Assembly: GCA_036426205.1 (NCBI GenBank)
Contig: WSYH01002479.1
Span: forward strand, 21,953-85,952
Source: Ascaphus truei
Lineage: Eukaryota; Chordata; Amphibia; Anura; Ascaphidae
Length of the DNA stretch: 64,000 bases
Direction: 5' to 3'
Below are positions 46,112 to 56,687 of this stretch, piece by piece; within the stretch, counting starts at the first letter, position 1, and each line of letters opens with the position of its first letter. The notes below the pieces were generated by a model. That model made no database searches, had not been told where the DNA came from, and saw nothing but the letters and a program-made list of their open reading frames with translations. A program made the translations under genes and the position numbers.

Positions 46112-46252
46112 GCTTGAAGCATCCAAAGATGATTACAGAATAAGATGTGAAGAGTTGGAGAAGGAAATTTTAGAATTACGACAACAGAACGAAGATTTAA
46201 CCAGACTTGCAGATGAAGCTCAGTCACTCAAGGATGAAATGGATGTTCTCCG
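46112..46252 (+). CDS. hook3: hook3 internal exon (first in window)
   Basis: The exon is bounded by TTTTTATAG and GTAAGT. It encodes LEASKDDYRIRCEELEKE and onward through LADEAQSLKDEMDVLR, a heptad-repeat coiled coil I recognise as the central coiled coil of HOOK3, an adaptor linking dynein-dynactin to cargo. The first base completes an arginine codon and the exon ends two bases into another (phase 2 on both sides), which joins exactly to the next exon at 52,864. HOOK1 paralogues differ at many of these positions. No upstream hook3 exon was found in the preceding 46 kb, so the intron is very long or an exon is hidden by sequence errors. Confidence 0.88.
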
Positions 46253-46677
46253 GTAAGTAGTATCTGGTAGTATAAAAAGCATGCAACCTGTTTCAATATT
46301 CTGTATTATTCCTGTCATAGCATGAATAAGATTGTATAGCTGCATTGTTATAGCATAATGGTATATAATAAATAAGTTATTTGATACTGAAAATGTTGTT
46401 ATAATAGAAAGTCACATGTTGTCTTTCATTCCAATAATCACCATAGAACTAAAGGAACAAATGCAACAAATTTATGTCAGCATTCATAGCTATCCTAGAT
46501 ACAGAATAAGTGTTGTTCTTCCGCTCAAAAGTGGGATGGAATTATGAAGTAGAATGCAACTCTCCTTGCAGCTTCCCCTTTAGTTATGGAGTCGCTCCAA
46601 TATGCCTGCATGCAGTCCTCAAACAGAGGTCTTAGAAAAGAAAAATCAAAGAGGGAGCGCACTGGAGGTAAAATAAA
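46253..46677. other. Intron sequence
   Basis: Ordinary AT-rich intron following a consensus donor. No repeat identified until the MITE at 46,678. Confidence 0.6.
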
Positions 46678-47051
46678 TACAGATGCAGCGGCCGTTATCC
46701 GAACATTTCACAGAGCTGTTTTCATGAACTCTTCTGTATTTCACGTGGCATTCACTCGTTATTCTTCCATGAACGCTGCCGTTAATGCCGCCAATCACAC
46801 TTGTAATCTTCTACAGTTAGAGGATTTGTGTATGACTAAGGAGCCTCAGAAAGGACTTCTTTCCCATGAACAGTATAAAGTTGTAATGTTAATCTTCAAA
46901 TTACTTAGATTTTAAGACAACACCACCCGATAAAAACACTAGTAAATACGCGTCTTAACGCGGGAAGGTTTGAAGAAATCATGTGGCACGACCTGGGTAT
47001 GTCCAGGAATACAAATCGTGAAATGTTCGGATAACGGCCGCTGCATCTGTA
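46678..47051. mobile_element. MITE with perfect inverted termini, TA target site (Tigger/mariner-like)
   Basis: The outer 34 bases, including a TA on each side, are perfect reverse complements (46,678-46,711 and 47,018-47,051; termini CAGATGCAGCGGCCG). A TA duplication and CAG...CTG ends suit the Tc1/mariner superfamily, and the CGTTATCCGAACATT wording is reminiscent of Tigger-type MITEs (inference). It encodes no transposase; the 109-codon open frame overlapping it is not recognised. It lies about 430 bp into a hook3 intron. Confidence 0.75.
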
Positions 47052-47665
47052 TATCGTAATGTAAATAAAAGTAAGTAAACATGACTTGAATATAAAATTG
47101 AATCAAGCCATACACAGACAAGTTGAGTGATGGCTGGCGTCACTATCCATAGATGTTCTGCAGTTAGGGGAGCTTGAACTCTGGTCCCCTTGGAAAGGAA
47201 AAGGATGCTGCACGGAGTAGGCCGGCAGACAAAGTTTTCATGAGTGCGTAGTCACAGAGTAGCGTAATGTTCTTGATCAAGTGGAATCCTAGATACAGAC
47301 CGTGCCATATTTTCTACCCAAGCACAAGCTTGCATGGATCCCTTATCAAAATGCACACTCCCTTGCAGCCATCTTCCTTTAAACAAACACACACTGCCTT
47401 CACCAAGAACGCTTCATTTTATCCCTACAATGACACAAATATTCCTTCCAAACAAATGCACACAGAGTTTCATCAATATACAGAAAGAACCACATGCACA
47501 GATATACAATTGATATCTAGAACTTGGTCTTCCTGAGTTAAAGTTAATGTTTGGGCCCTTTCAGCACGTAGATCAATGAATTGTAGCTTGAACTAGCAAA
47601 GAAAACCGGTGCACTATAGGAATTTGGTGGCTTGTGTTGCTTACATCTACGGCAGCATAGTATTT
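47052..47665. other. Intron sequence, unassigned
   Basis: CA-rich patches near 47,380-47,480. No recognised element up to the Penelope-like insertion. Confidence 0.5.
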
Positions 47666-47811
47666 TATAAGAAAAATTAAAGCAGTAAGGGAAAGTTGGA
47701 GCACAACTAGGCACAGAAAAAGGAGAAAAAAAAAAAACTGCGAGAGTGTGTGTCCCATAAAAATATTTAATGGATCAAGACATAAAAATACAGCGAGCCC
47801 ACGGGCCCCCA

Positions 47812-47844
47812 CCAATGCGTTTCGAGCGGATCGCTCTTTATCAA
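47812..47844 (-). ncRNA. Hammerhead-like motif in left arm
   Basis: On the minus strand: TTGATAA where CTGANGA is expected, extra A, perfect 5 bp stem II (GAGCG, loop ATC, CGCTC), GAAACGC. The conserved box has changes in two positions, so activity is doubtful. Confidence 0.45.
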
Positions 47845-48741
47845 GGTGTATACTGATCCCCTCTTACCTAGTCTCTGATATACACACAGTTTCCCGCCAT
47901 CCGACTCCATCCGCTCGGCACCAGACCGCGTCACAAGTGGCGCGTCATGCGCGTTGCGAAATGGTAACGTCAGCACGCACATGCGTGCACACAGAATGAA
48001 CAAACTTTATTGACAATAGACAAATATAACAACATACTTTAAACATTCATAAAATCAAAATAGAAATAGACCTAGCTACAAGATGCCTTTATAACATATT
48101 TAAACCATTTAAAAAGAAGGGGAAGAAAACGATATCCTTCCACAACCTATTAACCTAACCAAATACAGAAATGAATTAAAAGAATGAAGACTAATAAAAG
48201 CTAAAAACAGTAAATTATACATATACAGTATATATGCATATCCTAATTTACACCTGGAAAAAACATCATATACAGTAGTGAACCATGGAGCACATTCTCC
48301 TGATATGCATAAGCCAATATTGTATGAGTATTAATATCAATTGAATATTGAATAAATGTAAGTATGTAAAAACAATTTATTTTAAATGCAAAAAAGGAGA
48401 ACGTGATCCAATGGTACAGATCAGTTAATCAACAGGAGTTAATCAATCCACAAAATAATGTGACATGATAATGGTATACCAAATATATGAACATAAAAAT
48501 GAATAATTATTTAGTATGGTTCAAGTATAAACATACAATTGCATAGTTCCTAGATGCAGTTATACCCTTATCTGTTATATCACATGTTAATATACATATT
48601 CAAATTATGAACGATTGGGAATCATCTACATTTATGAAAACGTCATCATTACTGAACTTAAGATATAGCGGAAAATATTTTTAACGCAAAAATGGACTAA
48701 GATCCCAATCTGAGTTTAAGCCATTGGGTATTCTTGTATTC

Positions 48742-49738
48742 AGAATCACTAGATGTAACCTCCTTGTATACCATTATTGCACATCACCATGGGATGGCAG
48801 CTGTCAGGTCCTATCTAGATCACTCTACACTTTCACTTGTTCAAAGTAGTTTTATTATGGATTGTATACACTTTTTATTAAATCACAATTATTTTTTGTT
48901 TGATGGGACTTTTTATCTCCAGACACGTGGAACTGCTATGGGTACCAGCTTCGCTCCATCATACGCCAACCTTTTTTTAGGTTGGTGGGAGTCAGTCCAC
49001 GTGTTTGGAGATAATAACCCCTATCGACAATTTATCACGTTTTACAGGCGCTATATAGATGATTTAATTTTTATATGGGAAGGAGGGATTGATTCACTTT
49101 TATTGTTTATAGATTATCTTAACACTAATGATTTAAATTTAAAATTCACTTACACTTATGATTTTCACCATATTCAATATTTAGATTTATTATTGTTTAT
49201 CGATATGGATATGAAAATCAGCTCTGATGTATTTAGGAAGCACAATTCACATAACACTTATTTGAGAGCTGACAGCTGTCATCCCCGGTCTTTACTCAAA
49301 TCCATTCCCAAAGGACAATTTATACGACTTAAGCGTATCTGCTCCAATAATGAGGATTTTTTTAAACAATCTCAGGAACTTTTATTGAGGTTTGTAGAAA
49401 GAGGTTATCTACATTCCGATTTACAAAGGTCGCTTGATGAGATAGCTAATGTGAACAGGGATGACCTTTTGAACAAACAAAGGAAGATAAAAGATAACTG
49501 GGATGAGATGAATCCAGTTTTTGGAACTCAATACAGTACACAGGCTAACTGTATAAAGAACATTGTTAGGAAACACTGGTCTACCTTGTCTGCAGACCCA
49601 TTACTTCAAAAAGTCTACTCAGGAGGGCCACGTTTTGTATTCAAGAAAGCTAAGACAATAGCCAATAATGTATCGAGAAGTCTTTTTTTCCTCATCAGGA
49701 CCACGCCAGGGTCAGAATCTCCCCAAAGGATGCTTTAA
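48742..49738 (+). pseudogene. Penelope-like reverse transcriptase, 5' truncated
   Basis: The frame opens directly at the arm junction inside RT motif A (SLDVTSLYTII) and continues with TRGTAMGTSFAPSYANLF and the catalytic YRRYIDDLIF, characteristic of Penelope-type RTs, which are related to telomerase. The N-terminal half of the RT is missing, so there is no proper start codon. The frame ends at 49,738 after a frameshift near 49,700; the downstream nuclease continues in another frame. Confidence 0.85.
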
Positions 49739-50173
49739 ATGCTTGAAGTGTGAGTCTTGTGCATATATGGAGTCATGTGGAGAATTTGAATCATCTAATA
49801 CAGGACAACGATTCCCCATAACATCATTTATTAATTGTGATACCACATTCACGGTCTATCTTTTGGACTGTGGATGTGGTAAACAATATGTAGGACGCAC
49901 CACTAGAGCCCTGAAAGCCAGAATGAAGGAACACATAAGACTCATCAAATCAGGAGACCTTACCCATCCTGTTGCCCAACACTTTACTAATTGTAGATTG
50001 GGAAATATAAAAATCTGAAATACAGGGGTATAGAACATGTTCCTAAACCAATAAGGGGAGGTAACAGAATAGATTCATTAGACAAGAGGGAACTTTATTG
50101 GATCTTCACCCTGAATACAAGAATACCCAATGGCTTAAAATCAGGTTGGGATCTTAGTCCATTTTTGCGTTAA
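49700..50173 (+). pseudogene. Penelope-like GIY-YIG endonuclease domain
   Basis: Cys-rich segment CFKCLKCESCAYM, then CGCGKQYVGRTTRALKARMK with EH following: the GIY-YIG core with its arginine and the downstream Glu/His. The open frame stops at 50,018, but a single frameshift restores the expected C-terminal text up to a TAA at 50,171-50,173 (YWIFTLNTRIPNGL...). This domain follows the RT in canonical Penelope elements and makes the target nick. Two frameshifts make this copy inactive as read. Confidence 0.85.
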
Positions 50174-50815
50174 AAATATTTTCCGCTATATCTTAAGTTC
50201 AGTAATGATGACGTTTTCATAAATGTAGATGATTCCCAATCGTTCATAATTTGAATATGTATATTAACATGTGATATAACAGATAAGGGTATAACTGTAT
50301 CTAGGAACTATGCAATTGTATGTTTATACTTGAACCATACTAAATAATTATTCATTTGTATGTTCATATATTTGGTATACCATTATCATGTCACATTATT
50401 TTGTGGATTGATTAACTCCATATACTGTATACTGTATATGTATAATTTACTGTTTTTAGCTTTTATTAGTCTTCATTCTTTTAATTCATTTCTGTATTTG
50501 GTTAGGTTAATAGGTTGTGGAAGGATATCGTTTTCTTCCCCTTCTTTTTAAATGGTTTAAATATGTTATAAAGGCATCTTGTAGCTAGGTCTATTTCTAT
50601 TTTGATTTTATGAATGTTTAAAGTATGTTGTTATATTTGTCAATTGTCAATAAAGTTTGTTCATTCTGTGTGCACGCATGTGCGTGCTGACGTCACCATT
50701 GCGCAACGCGCATGACGCGCCACTTGTGACGCGGTCTGGCGCCGAGCGGATGGAGTCGGATGGCGGGAAACTGTGTGTATATCAGAGACTAGGTAAGAGG
50801 GGATCAGTATACACC

Positions 50816-50848
50816 TTGATAAAGAGCGATCCGCTCGAAACGCGTTGG
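50816..50848 (+). ncRNA. Hammerhead-like motif in right arm
   Basis: Mirror copy of 47,812-47,844: TTGATAA, extra A, GAGCG/CGCTC stem, GAAACGCGTTGG. It keeps CGCGT where the left arm has CGCAT. Confidence 0.5.
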
Positions 50849-51359
50849 TGGGGGCCCGTGGGCTCGCTGTATTTTTATGTCTTGATCCATTAAATATTTT
50901 TATGGGACACACACTCTCTCGCAGTTTTTTCTCTTTTTTCTGTGCCTAGTTGTGCTCCAACTTTCCCTTACTGCTTTGCTGTTACCCATGGAAAACGGGA
51001 TGCACACACCAGATGAGGAAGTTCATGGAGACCATCAATATGTGAGTTATTCTACTCTTATACACCTTTTTACTGTTCCACAGCGATACATCTGACTGGA
51101 CACTAGCTAGTGGGAGTTGTCACTAATCATAGTGGGACTCTATCCAGGCCATCGTTTTATAGTGGAAGTAGGTGTGATCTACATGTGATTTTTGGTCTAT
51201 TATTTCCGTGATACTCTAAGGATCTATACAGTTAAAGAAGGCATTTATGGACTTGTAATAGTCTTGATCACTGTTTTAGAGCACCATACAGCATTTTTTC
51301 TATAAGAAAAATTACACCTCTCTGCATCGATCCTACTAAAGGAAAAGATCATTAAAGAG

Positions 51360-51916
51360 TGTCACGGGAAACCAGGACAAATACACCAGGGATCAATCCG
51401 CCAGACAGAACTACAGAGTTAATTAAAAATTAATTTATTGGAAAATGGTATCCACAACTATCCACCACATAAAACACACACATCCACTGTACCCCAGTGG
51501 GGAACAACCTACAGGCCTAGGTTTGGGGACTTTCATTAGGATGTTTTCCCTGTTATGCTCCCACGCAGTATCTAGCAGGAACAGCTATTAAAAACCCCCC
51601 AAGAATTCTGGAACCTATGACTGGAACTGGGACTAACTGGGGCCATCCTCCCCACCTTTTATACCCCATGATGACATCATGGATACACATAGGGAGGGTC
51701 AATAGCAGATGCCTCCAATGTTACTTGGCCCCCTGATTGGTGGGTTAAATGCAACATAATATTTGTTACATGAAACTAACAATATTCCACCATGAACACA
51801 AAGTTAACCCCTGGTCCCTGAGGTGCTAGAACTGTGCTACACATATAATTGACAGGTAGGTATAACAATGGGCTTAACCTTTATTAAAAGCAGCCAAATC
51901 TACCCCTATCGTCACA
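51360..51916 (-). mobile_element. Solo LTR, antisense to hook3
   Basis: On the minus strand the segment starts TGTGACGATAGG at 51,916 and ends CCGTGACA at 51,360, i.e. TG...CA with short inverted ends. It has a TATAAAAGG box near 51,660 and an AATAAA near 51,435, in the order expected of an LTR. The flanks (AAAGAG left, GAGATC right) share only GAG, so a 4-5 bp duplication is not clear. No internal retroelement genes flank it, hence solo. Confidence 0.6.
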
Positions 51917-52105
51917 GAGATCTTCTAACCTTGAAGACTGGCTAAGAAACGCGTGTTGGTCCAGTGTAATATCCTATGCAGTTTACTGTAGTTTTCCATA
52001 TTGCTCGTCCATCACTAGTTTCAAATTAATGATATGAGTACTGTTATTGTGTAGTCCAGGACTGTTAGCGTGGCAGTTGATTCCCATAGGCTGCATGTAG
52101 TAGAT
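51917..52105. other. Intron segment with GAAACGCGT motif
   Basis: CTTGAAGACTGGCTAAGAAACGCGTGTTGG at 51,929-51,958 (two parts) resembles a decayed hammerhead-like end of a Penelope-type repeat that continues from the left of the solo LTR. No arms were identified. Confidence 0.35.
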
Positions 52106-52393
52106 CAAGGGCGCACAACATTTTTTACCTGCGCCCCTTGTGTCTCGGTCCCTGCGCTCGCACCCCTCTCAGTGACCCGGCGTCAAATGACGCCGAGGGT
52201 CACTTGACGTCACGTGATCATGCAGTGTCATTTGACGCGTATTGTCATGACGACATGAGCAGAACCCGGCTGAATCCCGGTAAGTACAGGTGGCAGAGGC
52301 CTTGTGCTGTCCCTTGACATTTAATTTAAATGCCTCGGGGAAGAGTGTGTGGCCTCTGCAACCACCCACGGGCCCCCAGTTTGCGCACTGCTG
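52106..52393. mobile_element. hAT-type MITE with 8 bp target duplication
   Basis: TAGTAGAT at 52,098-52,105 and 52,394-52,401 is an exact 8 bp duplication. The element starts CAAGGGCGCACAA and ends with the reverse complement of CAGCAGTGCGCAAA, an imperfect hAT-like terminal repeat. The interior has CpG-rich palindromic text (GGCGTCAAATGACGCC near 52,180). It encodes no transposase. Confidence 0.8.
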
Positions 52394-52529
52394 TAGTAGA
52401 TCATCAATATAGTATAGCTGTTTATTTATTTTTTTGCCAATATTATATCCATGATCAGCAAGTCTTAATTAACAGATATATTATTGCTTCTTATGTTACT
52501 ACTTTGTGTTGTTACTTGTAAATGTGTGT

Positions 52530-52745
52530 ATGTATATTGTTATTTATATAGCACTTCTTCAGCGTTTCAGAGAATAGCCATTACAATACAGTACATTATA
52601 ATACAGATGTCTCGTATAAAAGCACGTGAGGAAAGGGAATCTCTTCCGCAAAGAGCTTAGTCAAAATATTTGCTTGAGTAAATTGGATAAATTGAATGAC
52701 ATTTTTTAGATTGTAAGCTCTTTGGGGCATGTATTGTTTTATATT
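52530..52745. repeat. Interspersed repeat with TATTTATATAGC and AGATTGTAAGCTC ends
   Basis: TTATTTATATAGCACTTC, AGAGCTTAGTC and TTTAGATTGTAAGCTCTTTG are blocks of a common frog repeat. A related copy is at 55,031-55,220. Exact limits not determined. Confidence 0.5.
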
Positions 52746-52863
52746 TTTCTACCAGTATTCTGTAAACTACAGCAGAGATCAAAAACAAGCATGCATACAT
52801 TCAATTTGATTATTATTGATCAAATACATTTAACGTACTTATTTTATTGTGTAACATTTCAAG

Positions 52864-53065
52864 GCATTCATCTGATAAAGTGACCAAGCTGGAGAGCCAA
52901 GTTGAGTCATGTAAGAAAAAACTGGAAGATCTAGGAGATCTGAGAAGGCAGGTGAAGCTCCTAGAAGAGAAAAACACTATATACATGCAAAATACAGTCA
53001 GTCTCGAAGAAGAACTCAGAAAAGCCAATGCTGCTCGAAGTCAGATGGAAACCTACAAGAGACAA
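52864..53065 (+). CDS. hook3: hook3 internal exon (second in window)
   Basis: Acceptor ...ACATTTCAAG, donor GTATTC (weak, non-consensus after GTAT). The first base completes the arginine codon split by the previous exon; the exon then encodes HSSDKVTKLESQVESCKKKL and continues through KNTIYMQNTVSLEEELRKAN to ETYKRQ. This is the highly conserved HOOK3 coiled coil, in direct register with the first exon. Ends in phase 0. The open frame runs on into the intron but that part is not coding. Confidence 0.9.
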
Positions 53066-53157
53066 GTATTCAAACATTTAGTTTATTTAAAAAAAAAAGG
53101 GGGGGGCACAGTTGCTTTAGATTTTTGCATGCATCAAGTGCTCATCTTTTTGTACAG

Positions 53158-53268
53158 GTTGTTGAACTACAAAACAGACTCTCAGAAGAATCTAAAAAAG
53201 CTGACAAATGGGAATTTGAATACAAAAGACTTAAAGAAAAAATTGACAGCTTACAAAAAGAAAAGGAT
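53158..53268 (+). CDS. hook3: hook3 internal exon (third in window)
   Basis: Acceptor CTTTTTGTACAG, donor GTAAGT. Encodes exactly 37 codons, VVELQNRLSEESKKADKWEF then EYKRLKEKIDSLQKEKD, continuing the HOOK3 coiled coil. The 92 bp intron before it contains an A-run and G-run. The Trp at residue 18 of the exon stands where a leucine is usual in HOOK3, in an otherwise conserved run. The next exon is not in the remaining 10.7 kb. Confidence 0.9.
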
Positions 53269-53876
53269 GTAAGTAATTTATGAAATACATTAGCATGTGA
53301 AGATGCATTTATCACTTTCAATGCAAATATGCAGTGGGCTCCAGAAACTTTAAAAATTCAGGGAATTAAAGTACTCAAAATATTCACCATCAAAATTACA
53401 TAAAAATAAAATATGTGCCAATTCCTCTGGGATGGCGTGGGGGCCAATCTGCTTTGGAGCTTCCAGCACTGGTCCACATGTAAGAAGCTTTGCCTGATCC
53501 TGCTGGCATCATTTGACATTTGCCTTTGTTAATAAAGAATAAAGAAATGGTGGAAGTTTCAAATGGAAATCTAGAAGATCTGATGAGCAAATAGAGTTGG
53601 TGGAGATAAAGATGGATAGGGAAGGGGAATGAAACAGATAATTAACTAAATAGAATAGATGGGGAAATGGCAAGGTGTTATGGATATAGAATGGGGGCAA
53701 GTACGAGTTTGACAAGCAGCGAGACGCCCATAGTAAATACAGATAATACTAGAAAACTTCTAAAGAGGGGGGTTGGCCCGGTATTAAAGGGGTGGCACCC
53801 CATATGGCCACCCCCTGACCTCACCAGGGAGGCAAGGGGTTAACTGGACTGCGGTCCAGGAAGGTGGGTTACACCT
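53269..53876. other. Intron sequence
   Basis: No convincing feature up to about 53,755. From 53,755 a GGGGTGG/CCACCCC-containing segment precedes the solo LTR and may belong to it. Confidence 0.5.
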
Positions 53877-54814
53877 TGTCATGTCATGAAAATGTATGTT
53901 CCCTTGTTCCCATGTTTCATTATAATCCTGTATTTTAATGTTTTAAAGTGCATTTCTCTATCTCCAGTTCTGGAGGTCGCAGAGAGTTGATATTTGGCCA
54001 ATGTGTGGAGTCACTGTAGGCATTAAGAACTGGCAAATTCCGACCCACTGAGCCCACCAGAATGGAACTTATTAATATGTGTAGATATTAAAGTATATAT
54101 GTGGTATTTTGGATCTGATCTGAAAATGCAGACTCCATCTGCTAGGCTAATAAGGTCATGAAGGGCAGTCGGCTGATTGAGCCTAAGCACTGTGATCAAA
54201 AGTTAACTGCCTGATTGTTTACACTAAGTACTAATCAACAGATCAAGTACTAATCAACAGATCAACTACTAATCAACAGACTCTGCCACTCTAATTGTTA
54301 CCTGAGGGTGGAGAATCATCAAACTGGAGTGGTTTGTAAGTGTTATGTCTACACCTACAAACAATGCAGATACTTCATTTGATAGACTGGTCGTCGCCCC
54401 TGATTTAATTATGGGGCTACCCATAGAGTCCCAGTACACATGGGCTAATTAGCTGGGGGGCATGGGTTAATCTGTGTCTCCACGTTAGGGATTGGATACA
54501 GATAATTGTTCACCAATAGTCTGTATTCAATGTTAAGAATAGGGTTACACAGGTATATAAACTGTGTCAACCCTACAGTTTTGAGTTCTTCTTCTGATAC
54601 CATCTTGAATGGCACCGGATTGCTGAAGAATTGCTAGCTGATACTTCTCCATCCCCCAACCCTAAGTAAGTGTTACCTTCTTGTCTGTTAATTGTACTAT
54701 ATTGCTGTGTTCACCTTATTTAAGGAATAAATTATATTTTATTATATCTAAGCCTCGTTCAGTTCAACCCAGATATTTGGTGTTCATTATATCTTGTCAT
54801 AAGCTACCGTGACA
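53877..54814 (+). mobile_element. Solo LTR, sense to hook3
   Basis: Starts TGTCATGTCATG and ends CCGTGACA, with TGTCA/TGACA inverted ends. It has GTATATAAAC at about 54,551 as TATA box and GGAATAAATTATATT near 54,723 as polyadenylation signal, in the right order. An 18-20 bp motif (AGTACTAATCAACAGATC) is repeated three times at about 54,223-54,282. No target duplication was found (CACCT left, AATAG right), so the left end is uncertain by a few bases. Confidence 0.55.
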
Positions 54815-54837
54815 AATAGTACAGGCTGAAAAAAAAA

Positions 54838-55030
54838 CTTAAATGCATGTTTGCTAATATAATGCAAGAAGCCTGACAGATAAAATGGGGGAGCTTGAAT
54901 TAATAGCTGCAAGGGAGCAGTATGATATCATAGGCGTTACTGAAACATGGTGGGATGAAACTCATGGCTAGGCAGCTAATTTAGAGGGTTATTTCCTTTT
55001 TCGGAAGGATCGAGCAAATAGAAGAGGAGG
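54838..55030 (+). pseudogene. CR1/L2-type LINE endonuclease N-terminal fragment
   Basis: The + strand encodes NARSLTDKMGELELIAAREQ and DIIGVTETWWDETHG, then LEGYFLFRKDRANRRGG. These are the Asn-Ala-Arg-Ser, Thr-Glu-Thr-Trp and Arg-Gly-Gly boxes of the CR1-type endonuclease. A stop follows THG. Truncated by the next repeat at 55,031. Confidence 0.75.
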
Positions 55031-55220
55031 TGTATTGTATTGTATCTTTATTTATATAGCGCCATTAATGTACATTGCGCTTCACAGTAGTAATACATGG
55101 GGTAATCGGATAAATAACAGATAATATAAATAACAGGTAATGGGAATAAGTGCTTCAGACATAAAAGTAACATTAAAGAAGAGGAGTCCCTCCCCCGAGG
55201 AGCTTACAATCTAATTGATT
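55031..55220. repeat. Interspersed repeat (TTTATATAGCGCCA ... AGCTTACAATCTAA)
   Basis: Starts with TGTATTGTATC, has TTTATTTATATAGCGCCATT and ends with GAGGAGCTTACAATCTAATTG, a common amphibian repeat pattern. Related to 52,530-52,745. Confidence 0.6.
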
Positions 55221-55361
55221 GTAATTGATGGAGGTAGAGTATGTTTATACAGTATGTTAACCCGGATCTAAAACCTGTTATAATGAAAGGTGTTTATGAA
55301 AGGAATGATGAAAATATAGAGACCTTGTAGATAGAAATTAGCAGTGGAGGTAAAAGTACAG
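55221..55361. other. Spacer, no feature recognised
   Basis: Short AT-rich stretch before the Tc1 terminus. Confidence 0.4.
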
Positions 55362-56544
55362 TTGTGTGAAAAAGAAAGTACACCCTCTTGGAATTCTATG
55401 GTTTTACATATCAGGACATAATAACAATCTTCTGTTCCTTAGCAGGTCTTAAAATTAGGTAAATACAACCTCAGATGAACAACAACACATGACATATTAC
55501 ACTGTCATGATTTATTTAACAAAAATAAAGCCAACATGGAGAAGCTATGTGTGAAAAACTAAGTACACCCTTACTGCTTCCATTGGAATTAAGATGCTAA
55601 GTAGCAGACATGTGCTGCTAATCAAATGCCCTATGACCACCGCTATAAAAGCCAAAGTTTTATCAGTTTGCTGGTCAGGAGCTTCCAGGTGTGTGTTAAC
55701 ACATAGCCAAGGAGGAATGACATCAGCAATGATCTTAGAGAAGGAATTGTTGCTGCCCATCAATCTGGGAAGGGTTATGAGGCATTTGCAAACAATTGAA
55801 AGTCCTTCATTCTACAGTGAGAAAGATTATTCAAAAGTGGAAAACATTCAAGACAGTTGCCAATCTTCCCAGGATTGGACGTCCCAGCAAATTCACCCCA
55901 AGGTCAGACCGCGCAATGCTCAGAGAAATTGCAAAAAAACCAAGAGTTAGATCTCAGACTCTACAGGCCTCATGACAGTACAATTAGAAAAAGACTGAAC
56001 AAGTATGGTTTGTTTGGAAGCTTTGCCAGGAGAAAGCCTCTTCTCTCTAAAAAGAACATGGCAGCACGGCTTAGGTTTGTAAAGTTGCATCTGAACAAAC
56101 CACAAGACTTCTGGAACAATGTCCTTTGGACAGACGAGACCAAAGTGGAGATGTTTGGCCATAATACACAGCGCCACGTTTGGCGAAAACCAAACACAGC
56201 ATATCAGCACAAACACCTCATACCAACTGTCAAGCACGGTGGTGGAGGGGTGATTTGGGCTTGTTTTGCAGCCACAGGACCTGGGAACCTAGCAGTCATT
56301 GAGTCGACCATGAACTCCCCTGTATACCAAAGTGTTCTAGAGTCAAATGTGAGGCCATCTCTCCGACAGCTAAAGCTTTACCGAAATTGGGTTATGCAAC
56401 AGGACAATGATCCCTAGCACAGCAGCAAATCTACAATAGAATGGCTGAAAAAGAAAAGAATCAAGGTGTTGCAATGGCCCAGTCAAAGTCAATACCTCAA
56501 CCCGATTGAAATGCTGTGGTGGGACCTTAAGAGAGCTGTGCATG
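55362..56544 (+). mobile_element. Tc1-like transposon, 3' truncated by the L1
   Basis: The 5' terminus ACAGTTGTGTGAAAAAGAAA is that of a vertebrate Tc1-like family different from the one at 3,375 and 24,943. The transposase follows. Similarity ends at GAGAGCTGTGCAT (56,544), where the L1 5' end begins, so the 3' terminal repeat is missing. Confidence 0.85.
55740..56540 (+). pseudogene. Tc1-like transposase, inactive
   Basis: After a frameshifted N-terminal HTH region the main frame (55,857-56,417) encodes RKRLNKYGLFGSFARRKPLL, then LWTDETKVEMFG (first Asp), HGGGGVIWACF and VMQQDND (second Asp). A TAG at 56,416 interrupts it; beyond the stop LNPIEMLWWDL supplies the Glu of the DDE triad. The N-terminal part is out of frame near 55,945. 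The full catalytic triad is thus recognisable but the gene is broken at least twice. Confidence 0.85.
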
Positions 56545-56687
56545 GGGGGCGTGTCCAGGACGTCGACGAGGATGGTCGTGTGAGAGGAGAGCTCCACAGA
56601 CCCTCGTGAATAACCATAATTAGAAGCGCTTTTTCCCCAAATTTTTGACCCCTAAAACGCTTTCCCTGGACTGCTGTACACACAGCA

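Larger units (their letters stand above)
47666..51314 (+). mobile_element. Penelope-like element with long inverted arms, about 3.6 kb
   Basis: A 5'-truncated RT plus GIY-YIG body (48,742-50,173) is flanked by inverted copies of its own 3' region: left arm about 47,681-48,742 and right arm about 50,116-50,978. The left arm carries about 170 bp (around 48,255-48,425) missing from the right. The arms include the last ~19 codons of the ORF. A 14 bp direct repeat TATAAGAAAAATTA lies at 47,666-47,679 and 51,301-51,314 and may be the target duplication, which would add about 320 bp of tail to the right arm. Such inverted arrangements are a known property of Penelope-like elements. It lies in a hook3 intron, in sense. 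Confidence 0.82.

Noticed and set aside
47748..50912. Matching ~80-codon ORFs at 47.75-48.0 kb and 50.66-50.91 kb
   Set aside because: They are the inverted arms of the Penelope-like element; the conserved text covers a hammerhead-like motif, not a protein.
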